DNA of 64,000 bases from JABFSS01 sp964449445 (GCA_964449445.1 CAYUZT010000004.1:51279-115278), one strand, 5' to 3'; shown: positions 15,169 through 22,976, counted from the first letter of the stretch. Made by a program: numbers and translations. Notes: generated by a model not told the origin, from the letters alone.

Positions 15169-16383
15169 ATGGCCCAACTCATTCTCAGCGACGGCACGAT
15201 CTTCGAAGGCGAATCCTTCGGGGCTCCTATTGATTCCGATGGTGAAGTCGTCTTCAACACGGGCATGGTCGGGTATCCGGAGAGTCTCACCGATCCCAGT
15301 TATCGCGGGCAGATTCTCGTCTTCACGTATCCTTTAATAGGAAATTACGGCGTGCCGAGTGAGGAGATGAATGAGTGGGGGTTCAGCAAGAATTTTGAGA
15401 GCGAGAATATTCATGTACGCGGCGTGATCTGCGCGCAGGTGAGCGAGAAGTATAGTCACCATGCGGCGAAGATGTCACTGGATGAGTGGCTCAAGAAGCA
15501 CAAGATCCCGGGGATTACAGGAATTGATACACGAGCGCTCACAAAGAAATTGCGAGAGCATGGCGTTATGCTTGGGCGACTGACACAGGAGGCAAGAGAG
15601 GCAAAGGAGTCATCCTCCTTCGCCAAGGCTTCGGAGGACAAGAAGGAGGCAAAAGAGATCGAAGACCCAAACCTCCTCAACCTCGTTGCTGAAGTCAGTT
15701 GCACGGAGCCCATTACTTATGATCCGAGTCCCGCATCGGGGAATCTTCCCGATACGCTCACCGTCATTGCATATGACTGTGGAATGAAAAGGAATATCAT
15801 CCGGAGTTTTCTCAAGAGGGGAGTGCGCGTTGTCCGCGTTCCATGGGATTACGATCTAGATTCTTACACAGGAGAGTACGACGGCGTGTTTGTGAGTAAC
15901 GGTCCCGGGGATCCCAAAATGTGCAAAGCGACGATCGCAGCACTGCAGAAAGCACTCAAGAAAAATAAGCTCACCTTCGGCATTTGTCTCGGCAATCAAT
16001 TGATGGCGCTCGCGGTAGGAGGAGATACATACAAACTGAAGTATGGGCATCGGGGGGCGAATCAGCCATGTGTTGAAACCCTCACCCAGCCCTCACCCCC
16101 GGCCCCTCTCCTCCCTCGGCCGGGCTCGGGACAGGCGCCGGGAGAGGGGAGATGCATCATCACGTCGCAAAATCATGGGTTTGCTGTTGATGAAAAAACA
16201 CTGCCGAAGGGATGGACGGTGTGGTGGAAGAATGCCAATGATGGAACTGTCGAAGGGATTCGGCATGAGAGTGGTCGGTTCTTTGCCGTACAGTTCCACC
16301 CGGAAGCGACGCCGGGGCCCGAAGATGCAAACTACTTATTTGATGAATTCATCGATTTGATGAAGAAAGAGAGGAAGGCGTAG
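15169..16383 (+). CDS. carA: Carbamoyl-phosphate synthase small chain (glutaminase)
   Basis: 404 aa; CarA hydrolyses glutamine and passes ammonia to CarB for carbamoyl phosphate (pyrimidine/arginine synthesis) in the cytoplasm. The N-terminal CPSase_sm domain is typical (LSDGTIFEGESFG; FNTGMVGYPESLTDPSYRGQ). The class I amidotransferase half has VSNGPGDP, the nucleophile Cys273 in FGICLGNQL, KYGHRGANQP, and the His377/Glu379 pair in QFHPEA. Start 15169 matches the family N-terminus. Two segments are extra: a SSSFAKASEDKKE stretch (about residues 147-162) and a Pro/Gly-rich stretch (about 306-328) just before the conserved ITSQNHG. Both look like repeat-derived in-frame insertions at surface positions, so activity is probably kept. 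carB is not in this window. Confidence 0.93.
   Translation: MAQLILSDGTIFEGESFGAPIDSDGEVVFNTGMVGYPESLTDPSYRGQILVFTYPLIGNYGVPSEEMNEWGFSKNFESENIHVRGVICAQVSEKYSHHAAKMSLDEWLKKHKIPGITGIDTRALTKKLREHGVMLGRLTQEAREAKESSSFAKASEDKKEAKEIEDPNLLNLVAEVSCTEPITYDPSPASGNLPDTLTVIAYDCGMKRNIIRSFLKRGVRVVRVPWDYDLDSYTGEYDGVFVSNGPGDPKMCKATIAALQKALKKNKLTFGICLGNQLMALAVGGDTYKLKYGHRGANQPCVETLTQPSPPAPLLPRPGSGQAPGEGRCIITSQNHGFAVDEKTLPKGWTVWWKNANDGTVEGIRHESGRFFAVQFHPEATPGPEDANYLFDEFIDLMKKERKA
15608..15652 (+). repeat. In-frame repeat insertion 1 in carA
   Basis: Contains CCTCCTTCGCCAAGGCTTCG followed by GAGGACAAG and encodes SSSFAKASEDKKE, absent from normal CarA. A related sequence (CCTTCG..GAAGCTTCGG..GGACAAG) occurs in the left arm at 53704-53732. 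Confidence 0.6.
16079..16154 (+). repeat. In-frame repeat insertion 2 in carA
   Basis: A C-rich arm (CCCCTCTCC type) and a G-rich arm (GGGAGAGGGGAG) flank a GC-rich loop; the insertion encodes a Pro/Gly-rich peptide placed before ITSQNHG. It has the same general form as the elements at 16864 and 17548. Confidence 0.6.
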
Positions 16384-16389
16384 ACGGTC

Positions 16390-16469
16390 AGATGGCTGGA
16401 GAGCGAGATGGTGAGATGGTGAGATGGTGAGATAAACTGTGTTTCCATCCAACCATCCTGCCATCTCGC
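16390..16469. repeat. GAGATGGT microsatellite hairpin
   Basis: Tandem GAGATGGT units (left arm 16390-16432) face CCATCCAACCATCCTGCCATC (right arm); GCGAGATGG (16403-16411) pairs exactly with CCATCTCGC (16461-16469). The loop is T-containing. It fills the carA-oxidoreductase gap up to the next ATG. Confidence 0.6.
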
Positions 16470-17237
16470 ATGCCCGTTCCTATCTATACCACCACCTGCA
16501 TCAGTAAATCTCTCATTGCTCGCGGAGTCTACGAATTCCGATTCTCCAAGCCCGAGGGATTCTCGTTCCTGCCCGGCCAGTACGTCCTCTTCAATGTCCC
16601 TCTCATTGATAATCCTCAGGACGTGCAAATACGCGCGCTTTCCCTTGCCTCGCTGCCATCGGAAGGAGAGCTCGTCTTCGTCGCCAAGATTGTCCCTGGT
16701 GGACGCGCGAGTCGGTGGATAGAAGAACTTCTTTCCCCCGGCGTGACCGCGACATTCCTGGGACCATTTGGGCGCTTTCTACTGAATACAACGACCGACA
16801 AAGATTTTCTCTTCATTGCGACCGGCACGGGGCTCGCGCCGTTCCGGCCGATGATCTTGCAAGCTCTCACACCCCCTCCCCCCAACCCCCTCCCCCACGC
16901 CTCGCTGGGCTCGGCGAGGGAGAGGGGGAGTCCTCGGATCGATCTCATCGTTGGCGTGAAGAGTGAAGAAGATATTTTTTGGCAGGAGTGGCTCACGACT
17001 CTATCTCAAGAGCACGACAACGTTTTCACACACATCGCCCTCAGTCAGCCCTCCGCTGCGTGGACGGGACACCGGGGCCGTGTGCAGACGCTCGTGCCGC
17101 AGATTGTTCGCGGGGACTTTTCGAACAAGAACATCTACGCGTGCGGGAGTCCGGCGATGACGATGGACATTAAGAATCTGGCAATACAGGAATGGGGGAT
17201 GGAGAAGAAAGATGTGCATGTAGAGGGATACATATAG
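16470..17237 (+). CDS. Ferredoxin reductase-like FAD/NAD(P) oxidoreductase
   Basis: 255 aa. The N-terminal FAD-binding barrel ends with R55-A-L-S58 (the RxxS-type flavin motif, LPGQYVLFNVP before it), and the C-terminal nucleotide-binding half starts with FIATGTGLAPFRPM (115-128), the Gly-rich NAD(P) loop. YACGSPAMT near 223-231 is the conserved Cys-Gly-x-Pro step. Such proteins move electrons between NAD(P)H and a carrier. Lying between carA and purN it recalls the PyrK subunit of dihydroorotate dehydrogenase, but the C-terminal Cys cluster for the 2Fe-2S centre of PyrK is missing, so a general ferredoxin/flavodoxin-type reductase is more likely. Residues about 132-154 are a repeat-encoded insertion between the two conserved motifs. 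Confidence 0.85.
   Translation: MPVPIYTTTCISKSLIARGVYEFRFSKPEGFSFLPGQYVLFNVPLIDNPQDVQIRALSLASLPSEGELVFVAKIVPGGRASRWIEELLSPGVTATFLGPFGRFLLNTTTDKDFLFIATGTGLAPFRPMILQALTPPPPNPLPHASLGSARERGSPRIDLIVGVKSEEDIFWQEWLTTLSQEHDNVFTHIALSQPSAAWTGHRGRVQTLVPQIVRGDFSNKNIYACGSPAMTMDIKNLAIQEWGMEKKDVHVEGYI
16864..16931 (+). repeat. Palindromic 68-bp in-frame element, copy 1
   Basis: Starts CTCTCACACCCCCTCCCCCC and ends GGCGAGGGAGAGGGGGAGT; C-rich and G-rich arms can pair. It encodes LTPPPPNPLPHASLGSARER inside the oxidoreductase. Copy 2 in purN differs by one base. Confidence 0.85.
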
Positions 17238-17318
17238 CGCAGGTCTTCGACCTGCGTGAGAAGAATCCGAAGCAACCGAGGATTCCGAGGACCAGACGGT
17301 GTGATAGTCTGACAGTGC

Positions 17319-17966
17319 ATGAATTTTATCGTTCTCTCCTCATCACGGGGCACGACGTTCCAGGCAGTTCTTGATCGCATCGAAGATGGGTCTTTGACCG
17401 CACGATGTCTCGGGCTGATTGCGGATCGCGAGGATCGTGGATGCGTTTCCAAGGCGCGGGCGGCGGGGGTGGCGGTAACGATTCTGGAACGGATGAAGGG
17501 TGAAGACAGGGAGGAGTATGACAGGCGAGTGCATGGGGGGATTCTTTCTCTCACACCCCCTCCCCCCAACCCCCTCCCCCACGCCTCGCTGCGCTCGGCG
17601 AGGGAGAGGGGGAGTGGCTCAACAGTCATCGCTGCACTCGGCTGGATGTTCATCTTCTCGCCGTGGTTCGTGCATCAATGGCGGCATCGGATCATCAACG
17701 TCCATCCTGCGCTGCTGCCGAAACACGCGGGTGGTCAGGCCATTCGGGAGACGCTTGCGGCGGGAGAGACGGAGACCGGCATGACGATTCATCTGATTGA
17801 TGAAGGAGTGGATACCGGACCCATTTTGCTGCAGAAAAAATGTCCGGTTCTTGCGGGAGATACTGAGGACACTCTCAAGGAGAGAGTGCAGGCTTTGGAG
17901 AAGGAGTGGTATCCCAAAGTTCTCCAGATGATTGAGAGGGGGGAGATGATTTTACCGAAGACATAA
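17319..17966 (+). CDS. purN: Phosphoribosylglycinamide formyltransferase-like
   Basis: 215 aa. PurN transfers a formyl group from 10-formyl-THF to GAR in purine synthesis. The formyltransferase active-site triad is visible: Asn127 and His129 in IINVHPALLP and Asp165 in GVDTGPILLQ, with conserved spacing (N, H, and D 36 later). The N-terminal strand-loop MNFIVLSSSRGTTFQAVLD is the phosphate-binding loop. Residues 77-99 are the repeat-encoded peptide shared with the preceding gene, placed in a loop before the core sheet. No other purine gene is in the window, so a formyltransferase of another substrate is possible. A TAGTCT box 8 nt before the ATG may be a -10. Confidence 0.85.
   Translation: MNFIVLSSSRGTTFQAVLDRIEDGSLTARCLGLIADREDRGCVSKARAAGVAVTILERMKGEDREEYDRRVHGGILSLTPPPPNPLPHASLRSARERGSGSTVIAALGWMFIFSPWFVHQWRHRIINVHPALLPKHAGGQAIRETLAAGETETGMTIHLIDEGVDTGPILLQKKCPVLAGDTEDTLKERVQALEKEWYPKVLQMIERGEMILPKT
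17548..17615 (+). repeat. Palindromic 68-bp in-frame element, copy 2
   Basis: Identical to 16864-16931 except for one G/C change near its centre; same orientation and same reading frame, encoding LTPPPPNPLPHASLRSARER inside purN. Confidence 0.85.
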
Positions 17967-18063
17967 AAAGGGGACCGAAGGGACAGAAGGGACCAAGGGG
18001 ACCGAGGAGCTTGCCATTTTTTTCGTCGGTCCCTTTGGTCCCTTCGGCAACCTCGGTCCCTTC
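17967..18063. repeat. GGACCGAAG microsatellite hairpin between purN and cofE
   Basis: Left arm of GGGACCGAAGGGAC-like units, central TTTTTTT, right arm TCGGTCCCTTTGGTCCCTTC and similar. It separates two convergent genes and may act as a bidirectional terminator. Confidence 0.65.
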
Positions 18064-18064
18064 A

Positions 18065-18913
18065 CTACAACATTTCCTTAAACATATCCTGGTCCTTTTC
18101 TATCCCCGGAACCCATCCCGCCCAGTCACTCAATGTCAGTCCGTGGTCCCGGATGATCACCGCGGGGACCGATTGCCCGGCGTTGCCCATCAAAAAATTT
18201 GCCGCGGTTGCGAGCTGGTCGGCAATGGCTTCGGTGGTGATCTGGAGCGACTTTCCGAAGAGGTCCTGTTTTCCTTTCTGGCTCTGCAAGGGGTCGAGGC
18301 CGCTCACAGCGAGCGCGATTGCAGTCACGCCGTGGCGGCGGGGGAGGCAGCAACTGTCTGTCAGGATTACTGCGATTGTGGGAAAGGAGGCAAGAGAGGC
18401 AGAAGAGGCAAAGGAGTCAAAAGAGTCAGTTCTCCTTTGCCTCTTTTTACTCCCTTGCCTCTCTTGTCTCATTTTCTCTTCCAATTCCTTCCGTAATCTC
18501 ACCGCGCTTTCTGCAGCATCTCTGGGCCACCCGATCGCCTGTCCCTTCGGCGCGTTGCTCTCATCCAGTCCCGCGTTCGCAGTCAGGATCGTCCCTTTCT
18601 GCAGACCTTCAGGATGAACTTCCGTCAACGCCGCGCCCGGGCATGTACCGATCACCGATCCGCTCAGTCGCCGCAGTTCACCGAGCATCGCTTCGCAGAA
18701 TTCCGGCGAGCGTCCCGTTTGCTCGCTCAGTTTTTTTGCTTCCTTCGAGGGTGTGAGCGTTTGCAAATCGATCATCGCGCCTTCCACGGTTGCGACGGCT
18801 TTTGAGGAGAGGACGAGAATATCGCCGGGCAGAAATTTTGCTTCCTTCTTTATGACCGTCGCGAGGTTGTCACCGGGTTTCAGCAGGGTAGTGAGGATGG
18901 GGAGGAGTAACAT
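18065..18913 (-). CDS. cofE: CofE-like F420-0:gamma-glutamyl ligase family protein
   Basis: 282 aa. CofE adds glutamate to coenzyme F420-0 using GTP. The family motifs are clear: GDILVLSSKAVATVEGA (about 30-46), GTILTANAGLDESNAP (107-122), and after the insertion ILTDSCCLPRRHGVTAIALAVSG. Residues about 147-177 are a Ser/Ala/Arg-rich stretch encoded by a microsatellite-hairpin repeat (18381-18480), missing in usual CofE, so the family core is about 250 aa. No other F420 gene is in the window, and candidate-phyla genomes with CofE-like proteins generally lack the pathway, so the real substrate may be another gamma-glutamyl acceptor. It is divergent from the 19002 gene; TATTCT 9 nt before the ATG may be its -10. 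Confidence 0.85.
   Translation of the reverse strand: MLLLPILTTLLKPGDNLATVIKKEAKFLPGDILVLSSKAVATVEGAMIDLQTLTPSKEAKKLSEQTGRSPEFCEAMLGELRRLSGSVIGTCPGAALTEVHPEGLQKGTILTANAGLDESNAPKGQAIGWPRDAAESAVRLRKELEEKMRQERQGSKKRQRRTDSFDSFASSASLASFPTIAVILTDSCCLPRRHGVTAIALAVSGLDPLQSQKGKQDLFGKSLQITTEAIADQLATAANFLMGNAGQSVPAVIIRDHGLTLSDWAGWVPGIEKDQDMFKEML
18381..18480. repeat. GGCAAGAGA microsatellite hairpin inside cofE
   Basis: CAAGAGAGGC (18391-18400) pairs with GCCTCTCTTG (18457-18466), and GGCAAAGGAG (18407-18416) with CTCCTTTGCC (18432-18441). Same repeat family as the intergenic element at 21675-21774, but here translated. Confidence 0.7.
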
Positions 18914-19001
18914 GCAAGGGGCAGAATAGCGAATACCAACGATAGCGGCTTTGCGTCCAGTAAACTTGACTTTTCTAGGAAAAAGAGGAAAATGCAGGGC
19001 T

Positions 19002-19556
19002 ATGAAAAGGCCTGCGCCATATCAGGGTGCTCTCGACGGCGAGCATGAAGTGAAGGCCTCTCCTCCCGCAACCACGGAAACCAAAACCGTCGAGCTTATA
19101 GTCAATCCTCCGACTCCGCAGCAGACCAAGGTACGAAAGACGCTCGCGCTTTTGGGGAATTACTTCCCACAGATCTTCGCGACACTGTTTATCGCGGGAA
19201 CGGGCGGGTATATCGCGAAGGAGATGTACGATGCAGGTCCCGCGCACGTATACACGTACGATGAGACGGTGATGAGCAAATCGGAATTCCGCAACCAAAT
19301 GCATTCCTTGGAAGGGATGGCGCCGAAATACGGCAAGCTGTATTACCACGGGATTTTGCCGGAACATCTCACGGTGCAGCAGCGGAAGACCGAATTGGCC
19401 CGGCTTGTTCAGAGCGCACTTCGCGGTATCGAAAAAAACTGCGACCCAGACGTGGTGGAAGAGGATCCCGACTGCATTGCCGCGCGAGCGAGCGCCATGG
19501 CCGCAGTAGAAGAGGCGCAGGAGCATTTGCGATCTCTCCCCGCGGATAAAAAATGA
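19002..19556 (+). CDS. Bitopic membrane protein, unknown
   Basis: 184 aa from ATG 19002. The N-terminal 45 residues are Pro/Thr-rich and soluble; one membrane helix spans about 47-71 (LALLGNYFPQIFATLFIAGT); the remaining 110 residues are hydrophilic, with two Cys in NCDPDVVEEDPDC and a helical Ala/Glu end. An ATG at 18992 in another frame has a better SD (GAGGA) but encodes only 18 codons that end before the helix, so it may be a small leader peptide. TAAACT at 18961-18966 is a possible -10. The gene overlaps the next by ATGA (19553-19556), so both are probably translated together and may act as a pair in the membrane. Confidence 0.75.
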   Translation: MKRPAPYQGALDGEHEVKASPPATTETKTVELIVNPPTPQQTKVRKTLALLGNYFPQIFATLFIAGTGGYIAKEMYDAGPAHVYTYDETVMSKSEFRNQMHSLEGMAPKYGKLYYHGILPEHLTVQQRKTELARLVQSALRGIEKNCDPDVVEEDPDCIAARASAMAAVEEAQEHLRSLPADKK

Positions 19557-20251
19557 TCGAAACCCGCCCTTCAACTATTGGCTCCAAAGCGGAGACATCG
19601 CCGGGTCTCGCGAAAAGTCGGTTGGCGCGGATGTGCGATGGGATCCGCGATGCAGTGAAGGGGTGCTGGCAGCATAAAGTGGAAACCACTTTTGTTGGCG
19701 GAGGCCTAATTGCGGCTGCACTGTTTGTCGCGCTGCGCGACAAACCTCCAGGTCCCGCCCATGACGAATTCGACGGAATGGGACGAATGGTTGCCGAACA
19801 TGGCGATTCGGCGTACTGGAAAGCCTGGTCGCTTCGGAAGGACGGAAAAGTGCAGGAGGCGATCGACGTGCTCGAGTCGGCTGAGCCGACAGAGAAGAAC
19901 GCCATATTTAAGTACCAGTTGTACAAGGAGATCGGCGACAGAGTGCGCCAAATCGACACGCTGCGCGGCGTGCTCGCAATGTCCCCGAATTCCACGCATG
20001 TCAGCAGATTGCTTGCGCGCGTCTACGAAGAGAACGGCGAGGTGGACGAAGCGATCAGAGTGCTGGAAGAAGCGGTGCCGCACGTAAAAGGAAACACCAC
20101 CCAGCACCAAAACCTCGTCTTGAAGATCGTCGAATGGTTGGAATCCCAAGGGCGGAGCGAGGAGGCCCTTGAAAGGCTGCGGGTCGCCGGTCCGGACTTG
20201 AATTATTGGTATGAGGAAAAATTGCGCGCGGCGGAACACAAGCGGAAGTAA
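19553..20251 (+). CDS. Membrane-anchored TPR protein
   Basis: 232 aa. A single membrane helix (about 44-61, TFVGGGLIAAALFVAL) follows a basic N-terminus. Residues about 80-225 form tetratricopeptide-like helix pairs: SAYWKAWSLRKDGKVQEAID, then THVSRLLARVYEENGEVDEA and LVLKIVEWLESQGRSEEALE, with the usual Ala/Gly/Trp spacing. TPR domains bind partner proteins. Coupled by the ATGA overlap to the bitopic protein upstream, which it may bind. The gene lies just before the surface-protein array and could be part of its assembly machinery, but there is no direct evidence. Confidence 0.8.
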   Translation: MIETRPSTIGSKAETSPGLAKSRLARMCDGIRDAVKGCWQHKVETTFVGGGLIAAALFVALRDKPPGPAHDEFDGMGRMVAEHGDSAYWKAWSLRKDGKVQEAIDVLESAEPTEKNAIFKYQLYKEIGDRVRQIDTLRGVLAMSPNSTHVSRLLARVYEENGEVDEAIRVLEEAVPHVKGNTTQHQNLVLKIVEWLESQGRSEEALERLRVAGPDLNYWYEEKLRAAEHKRK

Positions 20252-20273
20252 CGTGATTGGCGGCGCACTGGTC

Positions 20274-20302
20274 TTTAAAGCATCAAACGGTGCTGCTACA
20301 GT
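20274..20302 (+). promoter_or_regulatory. Promoter of the first array gene
   Basis: TTTAAA (20274-20279), 17 nt, TACAGT (20297-20302); ATG 20311 is 8 nt after the -10 box. Confidence 0.45.
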
Positions 20303-20310
20303 GCTTGCCA

Positions 20311-21669
20311 ATGGTTGCCATGCGTCCCCGCTGGGTGGTAGTGATTACTTTTATAGGTGTGATGGTGTTTGCAGCCGGAGTAGGTGTGGCGGGGAACTAT
20401 TCGCGACGGGTTCGCGAAGAGATCGTGCCCTCCGTTCTCGCCTTCCATGGGGGTTCTTGTCATTTGCCGGGGGGGGACTGTGCGGATCCCTCTGAGTGCT
20501 GCTCGAATAATTGCGAACTCGCTTTCTGCTGCATACCCTCGGGCAGCTCCTGCATGGCTCCATTCGGCAGCAATTGCTGCGCGGGTTTAACGTGTTCCGG
20601 AGGACCGTCGGCGACCTGCCAGAGTGGTGCCACCTGCGGGAACAGCATCGTGGAATCCGGCGAGCAGTGCGACGATGGCAATACCACTGCAGGCGACTGC
20701 TGCTCGGCTACGTGTCAGTTTGAGGGCACGAGTCAGACGTGCCGCGCGTCTGCGGGCGTCTGCGATACCGCAGAAACGTGCCCCGCAGCGAGCGCGACAT
20801 GCCCCTCCGACTCGTTCCAGTCCGGTACCACCTGCCGCGCGTCCGCGGGGACCTGTGACGTGGCGGAAACGTGTCCTGGTAATAGCGCCAGCTGCCCTGC
20901 CAATGCTTTCCAATCCTCATCGACGGAATGCCGCGCGTCGGCAGGCACGTGCGACACCGCAGAAAACTGCACGGGGACTTCCGCAACCTGTCCCAGTGAT
21001 ACTAAATCCACCGCTATCTGTCGTGTCTCTACCAGTGCCTGCGATCCAGGAGAAAGCTGTGATGGCTCTTCCGATACCTGTCCCGGCGACAGCAACGGCT
21101 GTCGCGGGGGATACTGCGGCGACAGAATCAAGCAGTCCGGAGAAGAATGCGACAAGGGACAACTGAACGGCGGTCCCGACTGCACGAAAAGCTGCAAGAT
21201 TCCACCAGCTCCCGTGACCACTGCTTCGCAGGCCGCTTCCACGCACGCATCCATCTCACCTGTCTCTTCGTCTCCCTGCGTTCCCACGTCCACAACGACA
21301 ATAGTCAATGGCCGCTCCCAGACCGTATGGAAGGGGTGCGACTCCACCTCCAACTGCACGTACGATTCCATCACGCGCTCTTTCACCTGTCCGGTCTCTC
21401 CACGACGCGTGAAGTGCGTCAACATGATGACGGGTGAAGCAAGCAACACCCTCCCCAGTGCATGCACGAAAAAGCACCACATGGCATTCAGTAACCTCTC
21501 CTACACGCCGAATTTCGTCATCCGATACACAACTGATTCCAAGAACAACTGCGCGAGACTGACCAAGTGTCCTATGACAAGTTCGCACGCAGCATGTGCC
21601 GGGAAGATCGGAATGTTCTCCATCACCTTTCCGACCCGTGATGGCGTGGCAATGAAGTTCTGCAAGTAA
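20311..21669 (+). CDS. Secreted Cys-rich protein, DUF4215 plus disintegrin-like repeats
   Basis: 452 aa from ATG 20311 (the ATG at 20320 is equally good by signal sequence). The N-terminal anchor or signal (8-27) is followed by a Cys-knot-like segment (CCSNNCELAFCC). One DUF4215-type module (CGNSIVESGEQCDDGN, about 107-140) and three to four disintegrin-like repeats of CRASAGVCDTAETCP type (142-240) follow, then a Thr/Ser linker. A C-terminal domain of about 130 residues (TTTIVNGRSQTVWKGCDS onward) is shared with the next gene, which has VQTTWRNC and SYVIRYQRNSTQNC at matching places. More than 40 Cys imply disulfide-rich folding outside the cell. It starts the array of exported proteins. Confidence 0.82.
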   Translation: MVAMRPRWVVVITFIGVMVFAAGVGVAGNYSRRVREEIVPSVLAFHGGSCHLPGGDCADPSECCSNNCELAFCCIPSGSSCMAPFGSNCCAGLTCSGGPSATCQSGATCGNSIVESGEQCDDGNTTAGDCCSATCQFEGTSQTCRASAGVCDTAETCPAASATCPSDSFQSGTTCRASAGTCDVAETCPGNSASCPANAFQSSSTECRASAGTCDTAENCTGTSATCPSDTKSTAICRVSTSACDPGESCDGSSDTCPGDSNGCRGGYCGDRIKQSGEECDKGQLNGGPDCTKSCKIPPAPVTTASQAASTHASISPVSSSPCVPTSTTTIVNGRSQTVWKGCDSTSNCTYDSITRSFTCPVSPRRVKCVNMMTGEASNTLPSACTKKHHMAFSNLSYTPNFVIRYTTDSKNNCARLTKCPMTSSHAACAGKIGMFSITFPTRDGVAMKFCK

Positions 21670-21674
21670 GAACA

Positions 21675-21774
21675 AGGAGGCAAAAGAGACAAGAGAGTCA
21701 AAAGAGACAAAGGAGAATTTTCTATGATGCTCTTTTGCCTCCCTTTCCTCCTTTGCCTCTCTTGCCTCTTTTTT
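21675..21774. repeat. GGCAAAAGAGA microsatellite hairpin
   Basis: GGAGGCAAAAGAG (21676-21688) pairs perfectly with CTCTTTTGCCTCC (21730-21742); further units extend both arms. The T-run lies in the loop. It lies just after the stop of the 20311 gene. Confidence 0.7.
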
Positions 21775-21819
21775 CTAGCCTCGCAAAACGTCAGTTCTCC
21801 TGCTAGATTTTCTCCTGGC

Positions 21820-22953
21820 ATGTCCGTTTCGCGCTCCCACTGGGTCGATATCGCGTTGCTGTCGATCCTCGTGGCGACGGCGTACACCGTTGGACGGGAT
21901 GGAGGTGCATCGCGTTTTCTCGCTCAAGCATGTATTACTGAGGGGAATCTGTGCGGTGGTCCTGAAGGATTTCAGTGCTGTGCTGGGCTGGCGTGCACTA
22001 TGGGTACGTGCGTCGCTGTCTCCTCTTCCTCCGCCCCCGCCGCCTCCTCTGCTCCCGCGAGTTCCTCCGCTCCCGCAAGTTCCTCCGCTCCCGCATCGTC
22101 ATCCGTTGCCGCAAGTTCTTCCAGCCAATGCTCCACAGGAGTGTGCTGCAGTGGCGGATCTTTCCTTCCCTCGAGCACAGTTTGCCGTGCCGCTGTCTCG
22201 GGAGCGCTCTGCGATGCAGCGGAAAACTGCACAGGCTCGCAGGCTGACTGCCCGGCAGATACGTTCCAAGCGGCGGGTACCCAGTGCTGGGTCTCCACGG
22301 GTCCGTGTGATCCGCATCAGTATTGCACGGGCAATTCCGCCGAGTGCCCCGCGCATGGAATCTCCTGCGGTGAACCCGTCTGCGGCAATAGGACACTTGA
22401 GACAGGGGAGCTCTGCGATGAGGGATGGCTGCTCAATAATGATCCGACCAGCACGTGCACTGCGGATTGCAAGCGCAGGAAAAAATCGAGCAGCAGCGCC
22501 TCCGCGAGCGCATCGGCAATGAGCGCATCTGCATCTGCATCCGCATCGCGCAGCGCCTCGGCCTCGGCACCCGACTGCCTGTCGACCGCAACAACAACCG
22601 CGCCCGACGGACGCGTCCAGACGACGTGGAGGAACTGTCAGCCGAGTTCGCCTCCCTTCGATCCGCCTCCCAGACTCGTGCTGTGTTGGGATACGTACGT
22701 CGGTTTCTCCTACGGCATCATGGAGGCTACCGCATGCGTCTTCAGAAATTCCATTGCTATTTCGAGCAAGGTGGAGCCGAGCTATGTGATCCGGTACCAA
22801 AGAAATTCCACGCAGAATTGCATGAGAGCCTTCACGTGTCACAAAAACAGTCCCTATGGACAGTGTCTGTCGCATGGCGGTACCTCTGCGCTTCCTAGCG
22901 GCACGGTGCGGCCGGAACCGACATCGGAAGGAGTGGCGCTGCCGTTCTGCTAG
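21820..22953 (+). CDS. Secreted Cys-rich protein, paralog of the preceding gene
   Basis: 377 aa from ATG 21820; a longer frame from 21724 would translate the repeat hairpin and is rejected. TAGATT (21804-21809) is 10 nt upstream. Signal or anchor helix (8-24), a Cys motif (CGGPEGFQCCAGLAC), a Ser/Ala/Pro linker (about 67-104), two disintegrin-like Cys repeats (CDAAENCTG.., CDPHQYCTG..), a short CGN..ETGELCDEG module, a second Ser/Ala linker (about 221-250) and the C-terminal domain shared with the 20311 protein. Ser-rich linkers are typical sites of O-glycosylation in surface proteins, which is inference here. Confidence 0.82.
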   Translation: MSVSRSHWVDIALLSILVATAYTVGRDGGASRFLAQACITEGNLCGGPEGFQCCAGLACTMGTCVAVSSSSAPAASSAPASSSAPASSSAPASSSVAASSSSQCSTGVCCSGGSFLPSSTVCRAAVSGALCDAAENCTGSQADCPADTFQAAGTQCWVSTGPCDPHQYCTGNSAECPAHGISCGEPVCGNRTLETGELCDEGWLLNNDPTSTCTADCKRRKKSSSSASASASAMSASASASASRSASASAPDCLSTATTTAPDGRVQTTWRNCQPSSPPFDPPPRLVLCWDTYVGFSYGIMEATACVFRNSIAISSKVEPSYVIRYQRNSTQNCMRAFTCHKNSPYGQCLSHGGTSALPSGTVRPEPTSEGVALPFC

Positions 22954-22976
22954 GGGACATCAATTTTCGGAAAAAA

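Noticed and set aside
16470..17237. PyrK (dihydroorotate dehydrogenase electron-transfer subunit)
   Set aside because: Flavin and NAD motifs fit but the C-terminal Cys set for a 2Fe-2S cluster is absent.
21724..21819. Longer N-terminus for the 377-aa protein
   Set aside because: The hydrophobic leader it gives is encoded by the pyrimidine arm of the microsatellite hairpin, and the -10 box lies downstream of it.
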